A DNA stretch of 10,061 bases, taken from an uncultured Alphaproteobacteria bacterium. Lineage in GTDB: Bacteria > Pseudomonadota > Alphaproteobacteria > Rs-D84. This document shows positions 1 to 6,496 of this stretch, piece after piece. Under the pieces are notes generated by a model that was not told the DNA's origin, did not search any database, and was given only the letters and a program-made list of their open reading frames with translations. The stretch's first letter is position 1. Every line of letters starts with the position of its first letter. The translations under genes and the position numbers were made by a program. The DNA is taken from positions 1 through 10,061 of the forward strand of contig CAKQGH010000020.1 in the NCBI GenBank assembly GCA_934232895.1, read 5' to 3'.

Positions 1-72
1 GGTTAGGTAGGACTCGAACCCACGACCAAAGCGTTATGAGCGCTCCGCTCTAACCAACTGAGCTACTAACCC
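1..72 (-). tRNA. tRNA with CAU anticodon, probably tRNA-Ile2 (3' end cut by window edge)
   Basis: Read on the minus strand, the cloverleaf is clear: 7-nt acceptor strand GGGTTAG from position 72, D arm GCTC...GAGC, anticodon stem around the loop CTCATAA (anticodon CAT at 36-38), and a T arm with loop TTCGAGT. The 3' acceptor strand is complete except for its last base and the discriminator, which lie left of position 1. A CAU anticodon fits initiator Met, elongator Met or Ile2, whose C34 is changed to lysidine by TilS. The loop CTCATAA and the following CTTTGGTCG resemble known bacterial tRNA-Ile2 more than elongator tRNA-Met, and the paired first acceptor base argues against initiator. The Ile2 call comes from remembered family sequences and is less certain than the tRNA itself. 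Confidence 0.93.
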
Positions 73-81
73 ACGGTCGCA

Positions 82-109
82 ATTATATATGTTTTCGCAT
101 CCGTTGCAA
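82..109 (-). promoter_or_regulatory. promoter of the tRNA(CAU) gene
   Basis: On the minus strand TTGCAA (104-109) is followed after 16 bp by TATAAT (82-87). Transcription should start about 3-5 bases before the tRNA 5' end at 72, which fits a short tRNA leader. The same -35 hexamer recurs at the tmRNA and rubrerythrin promoters. TTGCAA is its own reverse complement, so it might also serve the divergent helicase gene, but no good -10 is seen on that side. Confidence 0.7.
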
Positions 110-162
110 GTCATTTTTATTATCTGCTTTATTTTTTAGCACGCTTGTGCCAATATGGGCGC

Positions 163-1437
163 ATGGATACAATTGTGCCTATTTTGAACGAAACCCAAAT
201 TGCTGCGTTTAACGCGGTGGCGCATTCCAATGCTAATTTGCTGATTCTGGGCCAGGCGGGCACCGGAAAATCGACATTTGTGAATTATCTGAAATCGGCA
301 TTGAACAAACGGGTCGTCTGTGCGTGTCCAACGGCGGTGTCGGCGTTGAATATTGGGGGCCAAACCATTCATTCGCTGTTTCAAATTCAGCCGCGCGATT
401 TTATTATGCCGGAACTGTTGAAATTAAAGGCCAAGCCGCGCAACATACTAAACGCGACCGATGTTTTAATAATTGACGAAATTTCTATGGTGGCGCCCGA
501 TTTATTGGATGCCATGGACATATTGGCGCGCAGTGCGCGGCACAATAATGCGCCGTTTGGCGGAATCCAGGTTGTAGCGATTGGTGACCTGTTTCAATTG
601 CCACCGGTCATCACGCGTGACGCCGCCGAAATGTATCGCCAGGCATACGGGCATGAAAACGCGTACTTTTTTGATGCGCATGTGGCGGCGCGGTGCGATT
701 TTCAAAAGTTTAATTTTGAATGTGTATATCGGCAAAACGATTTGCCATTGCTGAAAAATCTGAGACGTCTGCGTGGGGGTGATTTGGACGCACTGGAATT
801 TTTCAATTCGTGCAAAATTGACGATGCGGGGCGGCGCGCAAATGCCGTTATAATCACACCGTTTCGCGCGGTGGCCGAACGCATAAATTCCGACCGATTG
901 GCGCAAATTGGCGCGCCCGATGTCACATATACCGGGACATTGTCGGGGACTTTTGCCGAACGCGATGCCCCCGCGCCGGTGAATTTAACATTAAAGGTTG
1001 GGGCGTTGGTCGTCTTTGTTAAAAATGGTGACAAATGGCACAATGGGTCGATGGGAATAGTACAATCGTTGTCGGCGCGCGAAATAGTCGTTCAATTGTT
1101 AAACAAATCACGCGATGTTGTGTCGGTGCGGCTCGAAAAATGGGAAAAGATAGAATACAGCCGCGATGAAAACGACCGCGTTGTCGAGACCGAGGTCGGC
1201 AGTTTCAAACAATTCCCGCTGAATCTGGGATATGCCATGACCATACACAAGGCCCAGGGCAAAACACTGGATGCGGTTGTGGTTGATATTTCGCGTGGGG
1301 CGTTTGCGCATGGACAAACATACGTTGCGTTGTCGCGCACGCGGGCGGCAGGTGACATGCATATTGCGTCGCCATTGCGACCGCGTGATGTTATATTTGA
1401 TTCGCGTGTTTTGAATTTTGTAAATGGTGAATTATAA
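163..1437 (+). CDS. Pif1/RecD-like superfamily 1B DNA helicase, 424 aa
   Basis: ATP-driven DNA helicase of the Pif1/RecD group, which moves 5' to 3' on single-stranded DNA. Motifs in order, numbered from the ATG at 163: Walker A GQAGTGKST (30-38), Walker B DEISM (105-109), motif III GDLFQLPPV (141-149), a YRQND motif with its arginine (189-193), TIHKAQGKT (360-368) and VALSRTR with the motif VI arginine (388-394). The protein is a bare helicase core with no obvious extra domain. An in-frame TTG at 145 would add six residues, but ATG at 163 starts a typical N-terminus; neither has a strong ribosome binding site. It is divergent from the tRNA, and its stop overlaps the 3' end of rimI by 6 bp on the other strand. 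A role in replication or repair is inferred. Pif1 versus RecD2-like naming is not settled by these motifs. Confidence 0.88.
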   Translation: MDTIVPILNETQIAAFNAVAHSNANLLILGQAGTGKSTFVNYLKSALNKRVVCACPTAVSALNIGGQTIHSLFQIQPRDFIMPELLKLKAKPRNILNATDVLIIDEISMVAPDLLDAMDILARSARHNNAPFGGIQVVAIGDLFQLPPVITRDAAEMYRQAYGHENAYFFDAHVAARCDFQKFNFECVYRQNDLPLLKNLRRLRGGDLDALEFFNSCKIDDAGRRANAVIITPFRAVAERINSDRLAQIGAPDVTYTGTLSGTFAERDAPAPVNLTLKVGALVVFVKNGDKWHNGSMGIVQSLSAREIVVQLLNKSRDVVSVRLEKWEKIEYSRDENDRVVETEVGSFKQFPLNLGYAMTIHKAQGKTLDAVVVDISRGAFAHGQTYVALSRTRAAGDMHIASPLRPRDVIFDSRVLNFVNGEL

Positions 1438-1818
1438 ATCGCGTGCCATTAAAATGGCATCAATTCCGTCATAGTATTTCGGGCGACGCCCAACAACGAC
1501 AAATCCGTGTTTTTCATACAGCGCGCGGGCAGGGCGGTTGTTTTCGGCAACCTCTAAAAATATGCGTTTAACGCCGCGTGCGGCCAGGTCACGCACCATC
1601 AATTCAATCATGGTTGCCGCAATGCCGCCACGGCGGGCATCGGGGTGCACGCCAATGGTAATCAGTTCTGCTTCGGGCGTTATGGCGCGATATACGATAA
1701 AGCCGTTTTGACTGGCCACAATGTCACAGCCCGATTTTTTCAGGTCTGCAAAATCGACCGCCGACCATGGTTTGTGCGGGAAACACAGTGCGTGTAAATG
1801 TTCCAGTTCGTTTAACAT
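1432..1818 (-). CDS. rimI: GNAT acetyltransferase of the RimI type, 128 aa
   Basis: RimI transfers an acetyl group from acetyl-CoA to the N-terminal alpha-amino group, classically of ribosomal protein S18. The acetyl-CoA pyrophosphate loop is in VHPDARRGGIAATM (57-70). The C-terminal half has the RimI pattern: LEV (88-90), NNRPARALYEKHGF (93-106) and RPKYYDGIDAILMARDL (112-128), where the tyrosine pair matches the position of the catalytic tyrosine in RimI. At 128 residues it is slightly short for RimI, mainly at the N-terminus. The start overlaps the end of tsaB by 7 bp, so the two are very likely translationally coupled; tsaB-rimI is a common bacterial gene pair. Its true substrate here is inferred only. 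Confidence 0.9.
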   Translation of the reverse strand: MLNELEHLHALCFPHKPWSAVDFADLKKSGCDIVASQNGFIVYRAITPEAELITIGVHPDARRGGIAATMIELMVRDLAARGVKRIFLEVAENNRPARALYEKHGFVVVGRRPKYYDGIDAILMARDL

Positions 1819-2357
1819 TTTTTAGCGTTTTCTTCGGCATAACTAGGGCGCAGGTACATTGGAACAACGGCGTCCAAATTGCCGGCGGCCAGTTTTTGTT
1901 CGGCGATTTTTGTCGCCAATTTCAAATCAAATGGTTTATGGCCAACGGTTGCCGGGCATTCCATTTGACGGGTTTCCAATGCATCAATGCCCATTGTTTG
2001 TGGTGCCGTTTTTGCCGATGCGACAAAGAAATCGCCACGGCCCGAATCAATTGCAACAAACGCGTCAGGGCTCGCGGCCAGGTACAATTCAAATGCGTTG
2101 ATTGGCACCACCGGAATATTCAGCCCCATGGCCAGACCCTTGGCATACGCGATGCCCAGGCGAATGCCGGTAAAACTGCCCGGACCAACAACAACGGCAA
2201 TCGCGCGTAAATCGCGCCACGATGTGCCACACGATTTCATAAACTTTTCGCATTCGATTGGCAATGCCAATGATTGTTTTTCGACCGGAATTTTCGCGTA
2301 CGCGTCGCCCAAAACGAATTCCAAATCATTCCCAGATGTATTTATAACCAATATCAT
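1812..2357 (-). CDS. tsaB: TsaB, partner subunit for tRNA t6A37 synthesis, 181 aa
   Basis: TsaB (YeaZ) is an inactive ASKHA-fold relative of TsaD; it binds and supports TsaD in adding the threonylcarbamoyl group to A37 of ANN-decoding tRNAs. The hallmark VGPGSFTGIRLGIAYAKGLA lies at 57-76, with the opening MILVINTSGN (1-10), AIDSGRGDFF (102-111) and the C-terminal PMYLRPSY (166-173) also typical. It is shorter than the usual 220-230 residues, mostly in the second half. The ribosome binding site AGGAAA lies 5 bases before the ATG and touches the stop codon of the Lon-like gene 9 bp upstream, so translation is probably coupled. The neighbouring tRNA-Ile2 reads an AUA (ANN) codon and should be a t6A substrate; that link may be chance. 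Confidence 0.92.
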   Translation of the reverse strand: MILVINTSGNDLEFVLGDAYAKIPVEKQSLALPIECEKFMKSCGTSWRDLRAIAVVVGPGSFTGIRLGIAYAKGLAMGLNIPVVPINAFELYLAASPDAFVAIDSGRGDFFVASAKTAPQTMGIDALETRQMECPATVGHKPFDLKLATKIAEQKLAAGNLDAVVPMYLRPSYAEENAKKC

Positions 2358-2366
2358 TTGTATTTC

Positions 2367-4124
2367 CTATATCCGAACGCCGAAACCAATCCGCTTGGAA
2401 AATCCGGCAGATTTATGTGCGGCCAACAATTCGTCGATTTTATCAATTGTGAATTCGGTTTTTACATCATTGCCGTCATTTAATAACAATGCACGACGCA
2501 ACACAGCCGTCAATTCACGTTGTAATTCACGAACACCTTGTTCCGATGTATAGTTTTGAATTATGTGGCGCAATGCCGCATCATCAATGATAATATTTTC
2601 AGGCACCCACCCGGTGTCGCGTGCCGCACGGTCAATCAAATGCTCGCGCGCAATTTGAATTTTGTCTTCGATGGTGTACCCGGGAATTTCGATGATTTCC
2701 ATACGGTCTTTTAACGCCGCCGACATATTCAGACTGTTCGCGGTTGCGATAAACATCACATTGGACAGGTCAAAATCAACCTCCAGATAATGATCACGGA
2801 AAGTCTTGTTTTGTTCCGGGTCCAAAATTTCCAGCAATGCCGATTCCGGATCACCACGCCAATCGCGCCCCATTTTATCAATCTCGTCCAACACAATAAC
2901 CGGGTTATTCGTCTTGCACCGTTTCAGTGCGTCCATAATACGCCCAGTTTGTGCGCCAATGTATGTTTTTCTGTGTCCTCGAAAGTGGGCCTCGTCCGAA
3001 ATGCCGCCCAACGATATGCGCTGATATTTCCGACCAAGCGCGGTTGCAATTGATTTGCCCAGTGATGTTTTACCAACACCCGGCGCGCCCACCAGGCATA
3101 AAATGCTGCCCTGGTTTTTACCGGTTTTTTTCATAACGGCAATGTGTTCCAAAATGCGTTCCTTGACCGGTTGCATGCCGGAATGCTCGCTGTCCAGAAC
3201 GGCGCGTGCGGTGCGTAAATCAATTTCTGATTTGTCGGATTTATCCCACGGCATCGACAGCAATTCATCCAGATACGATTTTAACAACGCTCCATCGTTT
3301 GACATTGGCGCCATGGAACGCATACGCCGCCATTCAGACAAAGCCTTGTCCCGAACATCTGCGGGGAGTGCCGCACGCATAATGCGCTTGCGCATATTTT
3401 CAGAATCCATTTCTTCGCTGTCTTCGCCCATCTCGTGTTGAATGGCGCGCAGTTTTTCCTGTAAAATGGCGTCGCGGCGGCCGCGCTCCATCTGTAATTG
3501 AATGCGGCGGTTGATTGAATCTTCTATTTTTGCCGTGGCCAAAATCAGATTGATTTGTTCCAATAAAATCGTCAGTTTATCATACCAATTGGTTGTTGCC
3601 AAAATGCGCACGGCAACATCGGTGTCCAATCCCGCCATTTGAATTGCCGCGTCAACAAATGCGCCCAATGGATAGTTTTGCATAACACTGCGCAACCGAT
3701 CCATTTTGAATTTGCGCGCACCAGACAATGCCTGCATATTTTCGGCAATTTTATCGCGCAAGGCAATCACCTGTTCGGCGGTGTCGTCGTTTGCAATTTC
3801 AATTGGCGTTGTGTGCGCCGTGAACAGTCCGCCCGTGATGTTGATATCGGTTAAATGCACCGCGCTGATTGTGTGCACAATTGCGTGAATCGCACCGTCT
3901 GGCATACGCAGAACCTGGACAATTTCGCCCAACGTCCCGGTGTCGTAAATATCATCGGGCGATGTGGGGTATCCCCACGAATGCTGGGGCACCAAAACAA
4001 TGCGCCCGCCCGTGCCAGTTGCGGTTTCAATACACAATACAGATTGCGGGTTGTCAATATATATTGGCACCGTTGAATCCGGATGAACAATTAAATCACG
4101 AAAAGGTAAAATATATTCTGTCAT
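2367..4124 (-). CDS. lon: Lon-like AAA+ protein without the peptidase domain, 585 aa
   Basis: The N-terminal substrate-binding domain (about 1-200, opening with ILPFRDLIVHP) is followed by the coiled linker and the Lon AAA+ module: Walker A GAPGVGKTS (346-354), pore loop TYIGAQTG (387-394), Walker B VIVLDEIDK (409-417), sensor-1 TANSL with N463, arginine finger in LKDRMEII (R474), and sensor 2 in GVRELQRE (R532). Lon proteins usually run to about 780-800 residues, ending in a peptidase domain with a Ser-Lys dyad. This one ends after the lid at SKRIGFGVRI, about where that domain should begin. The stop is followed after 9 bp by tsaB, so no peptidase remnant is left. ATPase and unfoldase or chaperone activity could survive, but proteolysis cannot come from this chain. 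The start has no ribosome binding site; a promoter 10 bp upstream suggests an almost leaderless mRNA. Confidence 0.9.
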   Translation of the reverse strand: MTEYILPFRDLIVHPDSTVPIYIDNPQSVLCIETATGTGGRIVLVPQHSWGYPTSPDDIYDTGTLGEIVQVLRMPDGAIHAIVHTISAVHLTDINITGGLFTAHTTPIEIANDDTAEQVIALRDKIAENMQALSGARKFKMDRLRSVMQNYPLGAFVDAAIQMAGLDTDVAVRILATTNWYDKLTILLEQINLILATAKIEDSINRRIQLQMERGRRDAILQEKLRAIQHEMGEDSEEMDSENMRKRIMRAALPADVRDKALSEWRRMRSMAPMSNDGALLKSYLDELLSMPWDKSDKSEIDLRTARAVLDSEHSGMQPVKERILEHIAVMKKTGKNQGSILCLVGAPGVGKTSLGKSIATALGRKYQRISLGGISDEAHFRGHRKTYIGAQTGRIMDALKRCKTNNPVIVLDEIDKMGRDWRGDPESALLEILDPEQNKTFRDHYLEVDFDLSNVMFIATANSLNMSAALKDRMEIIEIPGYTIEDKIQIAREHLIDRAARDTGWVPENIIIDDAALRHIIQNYTSEQGVRELQRELTAVLRRALLLNDGNDVKTEFTIDKIDELLAAHKSAGFSKRIGFGVRI

Positions 4125-4133
4125 AGCAGAACA

Positions 4134-4161
4134 AATATAAGATATTTTTACAATAATTCAA
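4134..4161 (-). promoter_or_regulatory. promoter of the Lon-like/tsaB/rimI operon
   Basis: On the minus strand TTGAAT (4156-4161) and TATATT (4134-4139) are 16 bp apart. The expected start point is near 4127, only about 3 bases before the ATG at 4124. That would explain why no ribosome binding site is visible. Confidence 0.5.
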
Positions 4162-4171
4162 GACTAATAAA

Positions 4172-4195
4172 AAATCCCCCAAAAACGGGGGATTT
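4172..4195 (-). terminator. rho-independent terminator for the small membrane protein / tmRNA transcript
   Basis: A perfect 9-bp stem (4172-4180 with 4187-4195, five G:C pairs) closes a 6-nt loop. On the minus strand it is followed by TTTATTA, which continues the T run at the end of the stem. It lies 22 bp past the stop codon at 4218 and just upstream of the Lon-like promoter, separating the two minus-strand units. Confidence 0.88.
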
Positions 4196-4217
4196 GAATT
4201 GCGCTGTGCACAGAATA

Positions 4218-4448
4218 TTAACGACGACGGCCGTTAAAACCATTGTACTGTGCGGTGTTGCTGGAACGTTTTGACAAATAGCGCGCGGCAATCAAAACCA
4301 ACCATTCAAATGACAAAGCCGCCATTGCCAACAATTGATTTTCAAACCCGTTCAGCCAACCCAAAACATATACCATCTGGGCGATAAAAGAGATGTACAA
4401 AATACCAAACATACCTGTAAAGAATACTTTTTTTACTTTTCCAAACAT
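4218..4448 (-). CDS. small membrane protein of unknown function, 76 aa
   Basis: I do not recognise this protein. It opens with the basic stretch MFGKVKKVFF, then has two hydrophobic segments at about 8-31 and 38-55, with a short loop WLNGFENQ between. The tail is polar and basic, ending NGFNGRRR. It should sit in the inner membrane as a two-helix hairpin; by the positive-inside rule both ends would be cytoplasmic. The ATG at 4448 was chosen because AAAGG lies 7 bases upstream; the earlier in-frame ATGs at 4475 and 4481 lack a ribosome binding site, although they cannot be excluded. It lies directly downstream of the tmRNA on the same strand with no visible terminator or clear promoter between them, so it may be transcribed from the tmRNA promoter. 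Confidence 0.7.
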   Translation of the reverse strand: MFGKVKKVFFTGMFGILYISFIAQMVYVLGWLNGFENQLLAMAALSFEWLVLIAARYLSKRSSNTAQYNGFNGRRR

Positions 4449-4499
4449 TTTTCTGCCTTTCTGTTTTTGTTTCATATTCATAAATGTCGGGTTTCTGTT

Positions 4500-4910
4500 G
4501 CCGGGCACCCGACGGCCCCGCAATAAGCGAAATGGATATAATCAACAATTGCCAATCATATCCGATGCCATATTAGGCAGCCATTGCAAGGCGAACATTG
4601 TCGTTCGCAGCGATTCTATCGCCATTCATTTTTTTATCGGCTTTTAACGACGCCATGTCGGATTCAATCTGTTGTCTTTACTGCGCCTGTCGAAACTATG
4701 TCAGCCCCAATAAAATCATTCTGGTTGGTATCTGCTGGTTTTCTGCGATGGTCGTGTATCTCCAATACACTTGCCATCTTGAAAACGGCGCATATCCACA
4801 ACCACAATGATTTTCTGAAATGGAAAAAATTGGTGGAGCTGTGGGGTACCGCCCCCCAGTCCAATGCGTCTATTCCACACAGAATTCAGAATCATCATCG
4901 CTTGCGCGAC
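4500..4910 (-). ncRNA. ssrA: circularly permuted two-piece tmRNA
   Basis: tmRNA frees stalled ribosomes and tags the unfinished protein for proteolysis. Here the gene is permuted: the 3' acceptor piece comes first (about 4910 to 4831, ending CAGCTCCACCA), then a 122-nt intervening segment (4709-4830), then the coding piece starting GGGGCTG at 4708. The two ends form a full 7-bp acceptor stem (GGGGCTG with CAGCTCC, including one G:U), the same as in E. coli tmRNA. A 5-bp T stem TGGGG/CCCCA encloses the loop GGCGGTA. Segments ACAGATTGAATC in the coding piece and GATTCTGAATTCTGT in the acceptor piece can form helix P2 with an internal loop. The tag frame at 4573-4611 ends in a small hairpin (TGCC...GGCA) that carries the stop codon in its loop, as in helix P5. 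The 3' end of the coding piece (about 4500) is a guess. Split tmRNA is typical of Alphaproteobacteria. Confidence 0.93.
4573..4611 (-). other. tmRNA tag reading frame, (A)ANDNVRLAMAA
   Basis: The frame reads GCT GCG AAC GAC AAT GTT CGC, then CTT GCA ATG GCT GCC TAA, giving AANDNVRLAMAA. The opening ANDN and a nonpolar end in Ala-Ala match the known tag family (E. coli ANDENYALAA). The resume codon is GCT at 4609-4611 or GCG at 4606-4608. An A four bases before GCT, as at the conserved position in E. coli tmRNA, favours GCT; likeness to other tags favours GCG. Confidence 0.85.
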
Positions 4911-4916
4911 CCATAC

Positions 4917-4945
4917 ATTATAAATATTTACTGTGGAAATTGCAA
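4917..4945 (-). promoter_or_regulatory. promoter of the permuted tmRNA
   Basis: On the minus strand TTGCAA (4940-4945) and a perfect TATAAT (4917-4922) are separated by 17 bp. The start point would be a G near 4910, just before the hairpin TCGC-GCAA-GCGA at the beginning of the acceptor piece. The strength of both elements suits an abundant stable RNA. Confidence 0.8.
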
Positions 4946-4955
4946 GTTTTTAAGT

Positions 4956-4961
4956 TATAAT
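4956..4961 (+). promoter_or_regulatory. -10 element of the obgE promoter
   Basis: A perfect TATAAT lies 20 bp before the obgE ATG at 4982. Its -35 at the right distance (GTGGAA, 4933-4938) is poor. A start near 4967-4968 would lie after the in-frame ATG at 4964, which supports the ATG at 4982 as the real start. This site and the tmRNA promoter sit almost back to back. Confidence 0.45.
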
Positions 4962-4981
4962 CAATGAAAACAGGACAAAAA

Positions 4982-5998
4982 ATGAAATTCTTGGACAAGG
5001 CAAAGATAAAAATCAAAGCGGGCGATGGTGGCAATGGCAGTGCCAGTTTCCGCCGGGAGAAATATATTGAGTTTGGCGGCCCCAACGGTGGCGATGGCGG
5101 TCGTGGTGGCGATATTGTTTTTCGTGCAATTCCAAACGTGAACACATTGATTGATTACCGTTTCAAGACCAGTTTTGCGGCCGGTCGCGGCCAAAATGGT
5201 ATGGGTAAAATGCGCACGGGAGCATCGGGCGAAACACTGGTTTTGCCGGTACCAACGGGAACCGTTATTTTGTCTGAAAATGAAGAGATTGAATACGCCG
5301 ACCTGTCCGCCGATGGTATGGAATATCGCGCGGCGCGTGGCGGAAATGGCGGGTGGGGAAACCTGCATTTCAAAAGCCCAACAAATCGTGCCCCGCGCCA
5401 GGCGAACGATGGCTTGCCGGGCGAAGAACGCACGGTCGTGTTGCGTCTGAAACTGATTGCCGATATTGGTTTGGTTGGTTTCCCAAATGCTGGTAAATCT
5501 ACATTGTTGTCGGCGGTGACATCGGCGCGGCCAAAGATTGCAAATTATCCGTTTACAACACTGAATCCGCAATTGGGCGTTATGTACGCGCACAATCGTG
5601 AATTTGTGATGGTCGATTTGCCCGGTCTTATCGAGGGGGCGCACACCGGTGTCGGTCTGGGCGATCGTTTCCTGGGCCATGCCGAGCGGACAAAGATGAT
5701 TCTGCATGTAATTGACGGTACCGAACCCGATTGGGTGGCACGATATGCGGCAATTCGCCATGAAATGGATTCGTATGGTGGCGGACTGACGGGCAAGCCC
5801 GAAATGGTGGTCATAAATAAAATTGATGCGATTGATGCCGACGAATTAAAAACGCGTCTGGCGGAATTCAAAAAATCGTTTGGCCGTAAAAAGAAACCAG
5901 AAATCATCACAATCAGTGCCGCCGGTCGCGTTGGTATAAATGAATTGATTGCGGCAATTGAAAAGAAATTCTTGGGATTGGTTGAAAATGCACAGTAA
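4982..5998 (+). CDS. obgE: GTPase Obg/CgtA, 338 aa
   Basis: Essential GTPase that binds the large ribosomal subunit in its late assembly and links growth to nutrient state. The glycine-rich Obg fold fills about 1-155, with AGDGGNGSASFRREK near the start and GGPNGGDGGRGGD at 32-44. The G domain carries G1 GFPNAGKST (166-174), the G2 threonines in PFTTLNPQ (192-193), G3 DLPG (212-215), G4 NKID (279-282) and G5 SAA (312-314). The length matches the core Obg without the optional C-terminal domain. The start at 4982 has AGGA 6 bases upstream; an upstream in-frame ATG at 4964 would add six residues but overlaps that signal. The next gene begins inside its last codons. In many bacteria obg follows rplU-rpmA; that is not the case here. 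Confidence 0.96.
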   Translation: MKFLDKAKIKIKAGDGGNGSASFRREKYIEFGGPNGGDGGRGGDIVFRAIPNVNTLIDYRFKTSFAAGRGQNGMGKMRTGASGETLVLPVPTGTVILSENEEIEYADLSADGMEYRAARGGNGGWGNLHFKSPTNRAPRQANDGLPGEERTVVLRLKLIADIGLVGFPNAGKSTLLSAVTSARPKIANYPFTTLNPQLGVMYAHNREFVMVDLPGLIEGAHTGVGLGDRFLGHAERTKMILHVIDGTEPDWVARYAAIRHEMDSYGGGLTGKPEMVVINKIDAIDADELKTRLAEFKKSFGRKKKPEIITISAAGRVGINELIAAIEKKFLGLVENAQ

Positions 5999-6479
5999 TA
6001 ATCGCAATCCGCTGGCGGCGTATAAATCGGCGGATGACAAAGCAATTGCTTACAATATGGATTGCGCCGCCGGTGCAATGGCGTATAAATCTGATGATAC
6101 AAAGGTTCCATTGCGTTTGGTGCCGCGCGACGATGTTGAATTCATTGGCGGTCTGTGGCGGGTCCAGGATAAACACGATTATGACATTCGCACGGTGCGC
6201 GATCGGCGCCTGATAATGGGGGCGCGGTTGCCGTACAGCGAACGGACTTTCTTTGAATATTATTCGGCGGCGTTGTTGACATATAATTGCTATGGCGTAT
6301 TGCCGCCGGTTTTTGATGTGGTTGTGGCGAAATATACGACCGATAACGGGACATATTGGTCATACGGCAAAACAATTGCCGATGCGCGCGCGTATTTGGG
6401 TATTCGTCTGTACGATGAATATATGGATTTAATCCATTCTGTTGCGTGCAAAAATATTGTACGAACCCCGGGGAAATAG
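5988..6479 (+). CDS. hypothetical protein overlapping obgE, 163 aa
   Basis: I do not recognise this family. The chain is soluble in appearance, with no signal peptide or membrane segment. It begins MHSNNRNPLAAYKSADD, has basic and acidic patches in the middle (VPRDDVEF, DYDIRTVRDRR), and is rich in aromatic residues in the second half (FFEYYSAALLTYNCYG, GTYWSYGKT), followed by a likely helix ARAYLGIRLYDEYMDLIH. The ATG at 5988 lies inside the end of obgE in another frame (11-bp overlap), so translational coupling with Obg is likely. The open frame extends 13 codons further upstream inside obgE, but no better start is seen there. Codon use resembles that of its neighbours, which supports a real gene. 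Confidence 0.8.
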   Translation: MHSNNRNPLAAYKSADDKAIAYNMDCAAGAMAYKSDDTKVPLRLVPRDDVEFIGGLWRVQDKHDYDIRTVRDRRLIMGARLPYSERTFFEYYSAALLTYNCYGVLPPVFDVVVAKYTTDNGTYWSYGKTIADARAYLGIRLYDEYMDLIHSVACKNIVRTPGK

Positions 6480-6496
6480 CCCGCCGCGCCCACCGT

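Noticed and set aside
1444..1459. TGCCAT-TAAA-ATGGCA hairpin as terminator of the helicase gene
   Set aside because: The stem is only 6 bp, no T run follows, and it lies inside the rimI coding sequence, where it is explained by codons.
2358..2400. Frameshift as the cause of the short Lon
   Set aside because: A frameshift would leave the peptidase coding sequence downstream in another frame. Here tsaB starts 9 bp after the stop, so the domain is missing from the DNA.
4584..4967. Open frames on both strands across 4560-4960, the longest about 127 codons
   Set aside because: They cover the tmRNA gene and its promoter, have no ribosome binding site and no protein-like character.
6466..6476. CCCCGGGG palindrome at the end of the gene after obgE as a terminator
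   Set aside because: It has no loop and no T run, and it is inside the coding sequence.
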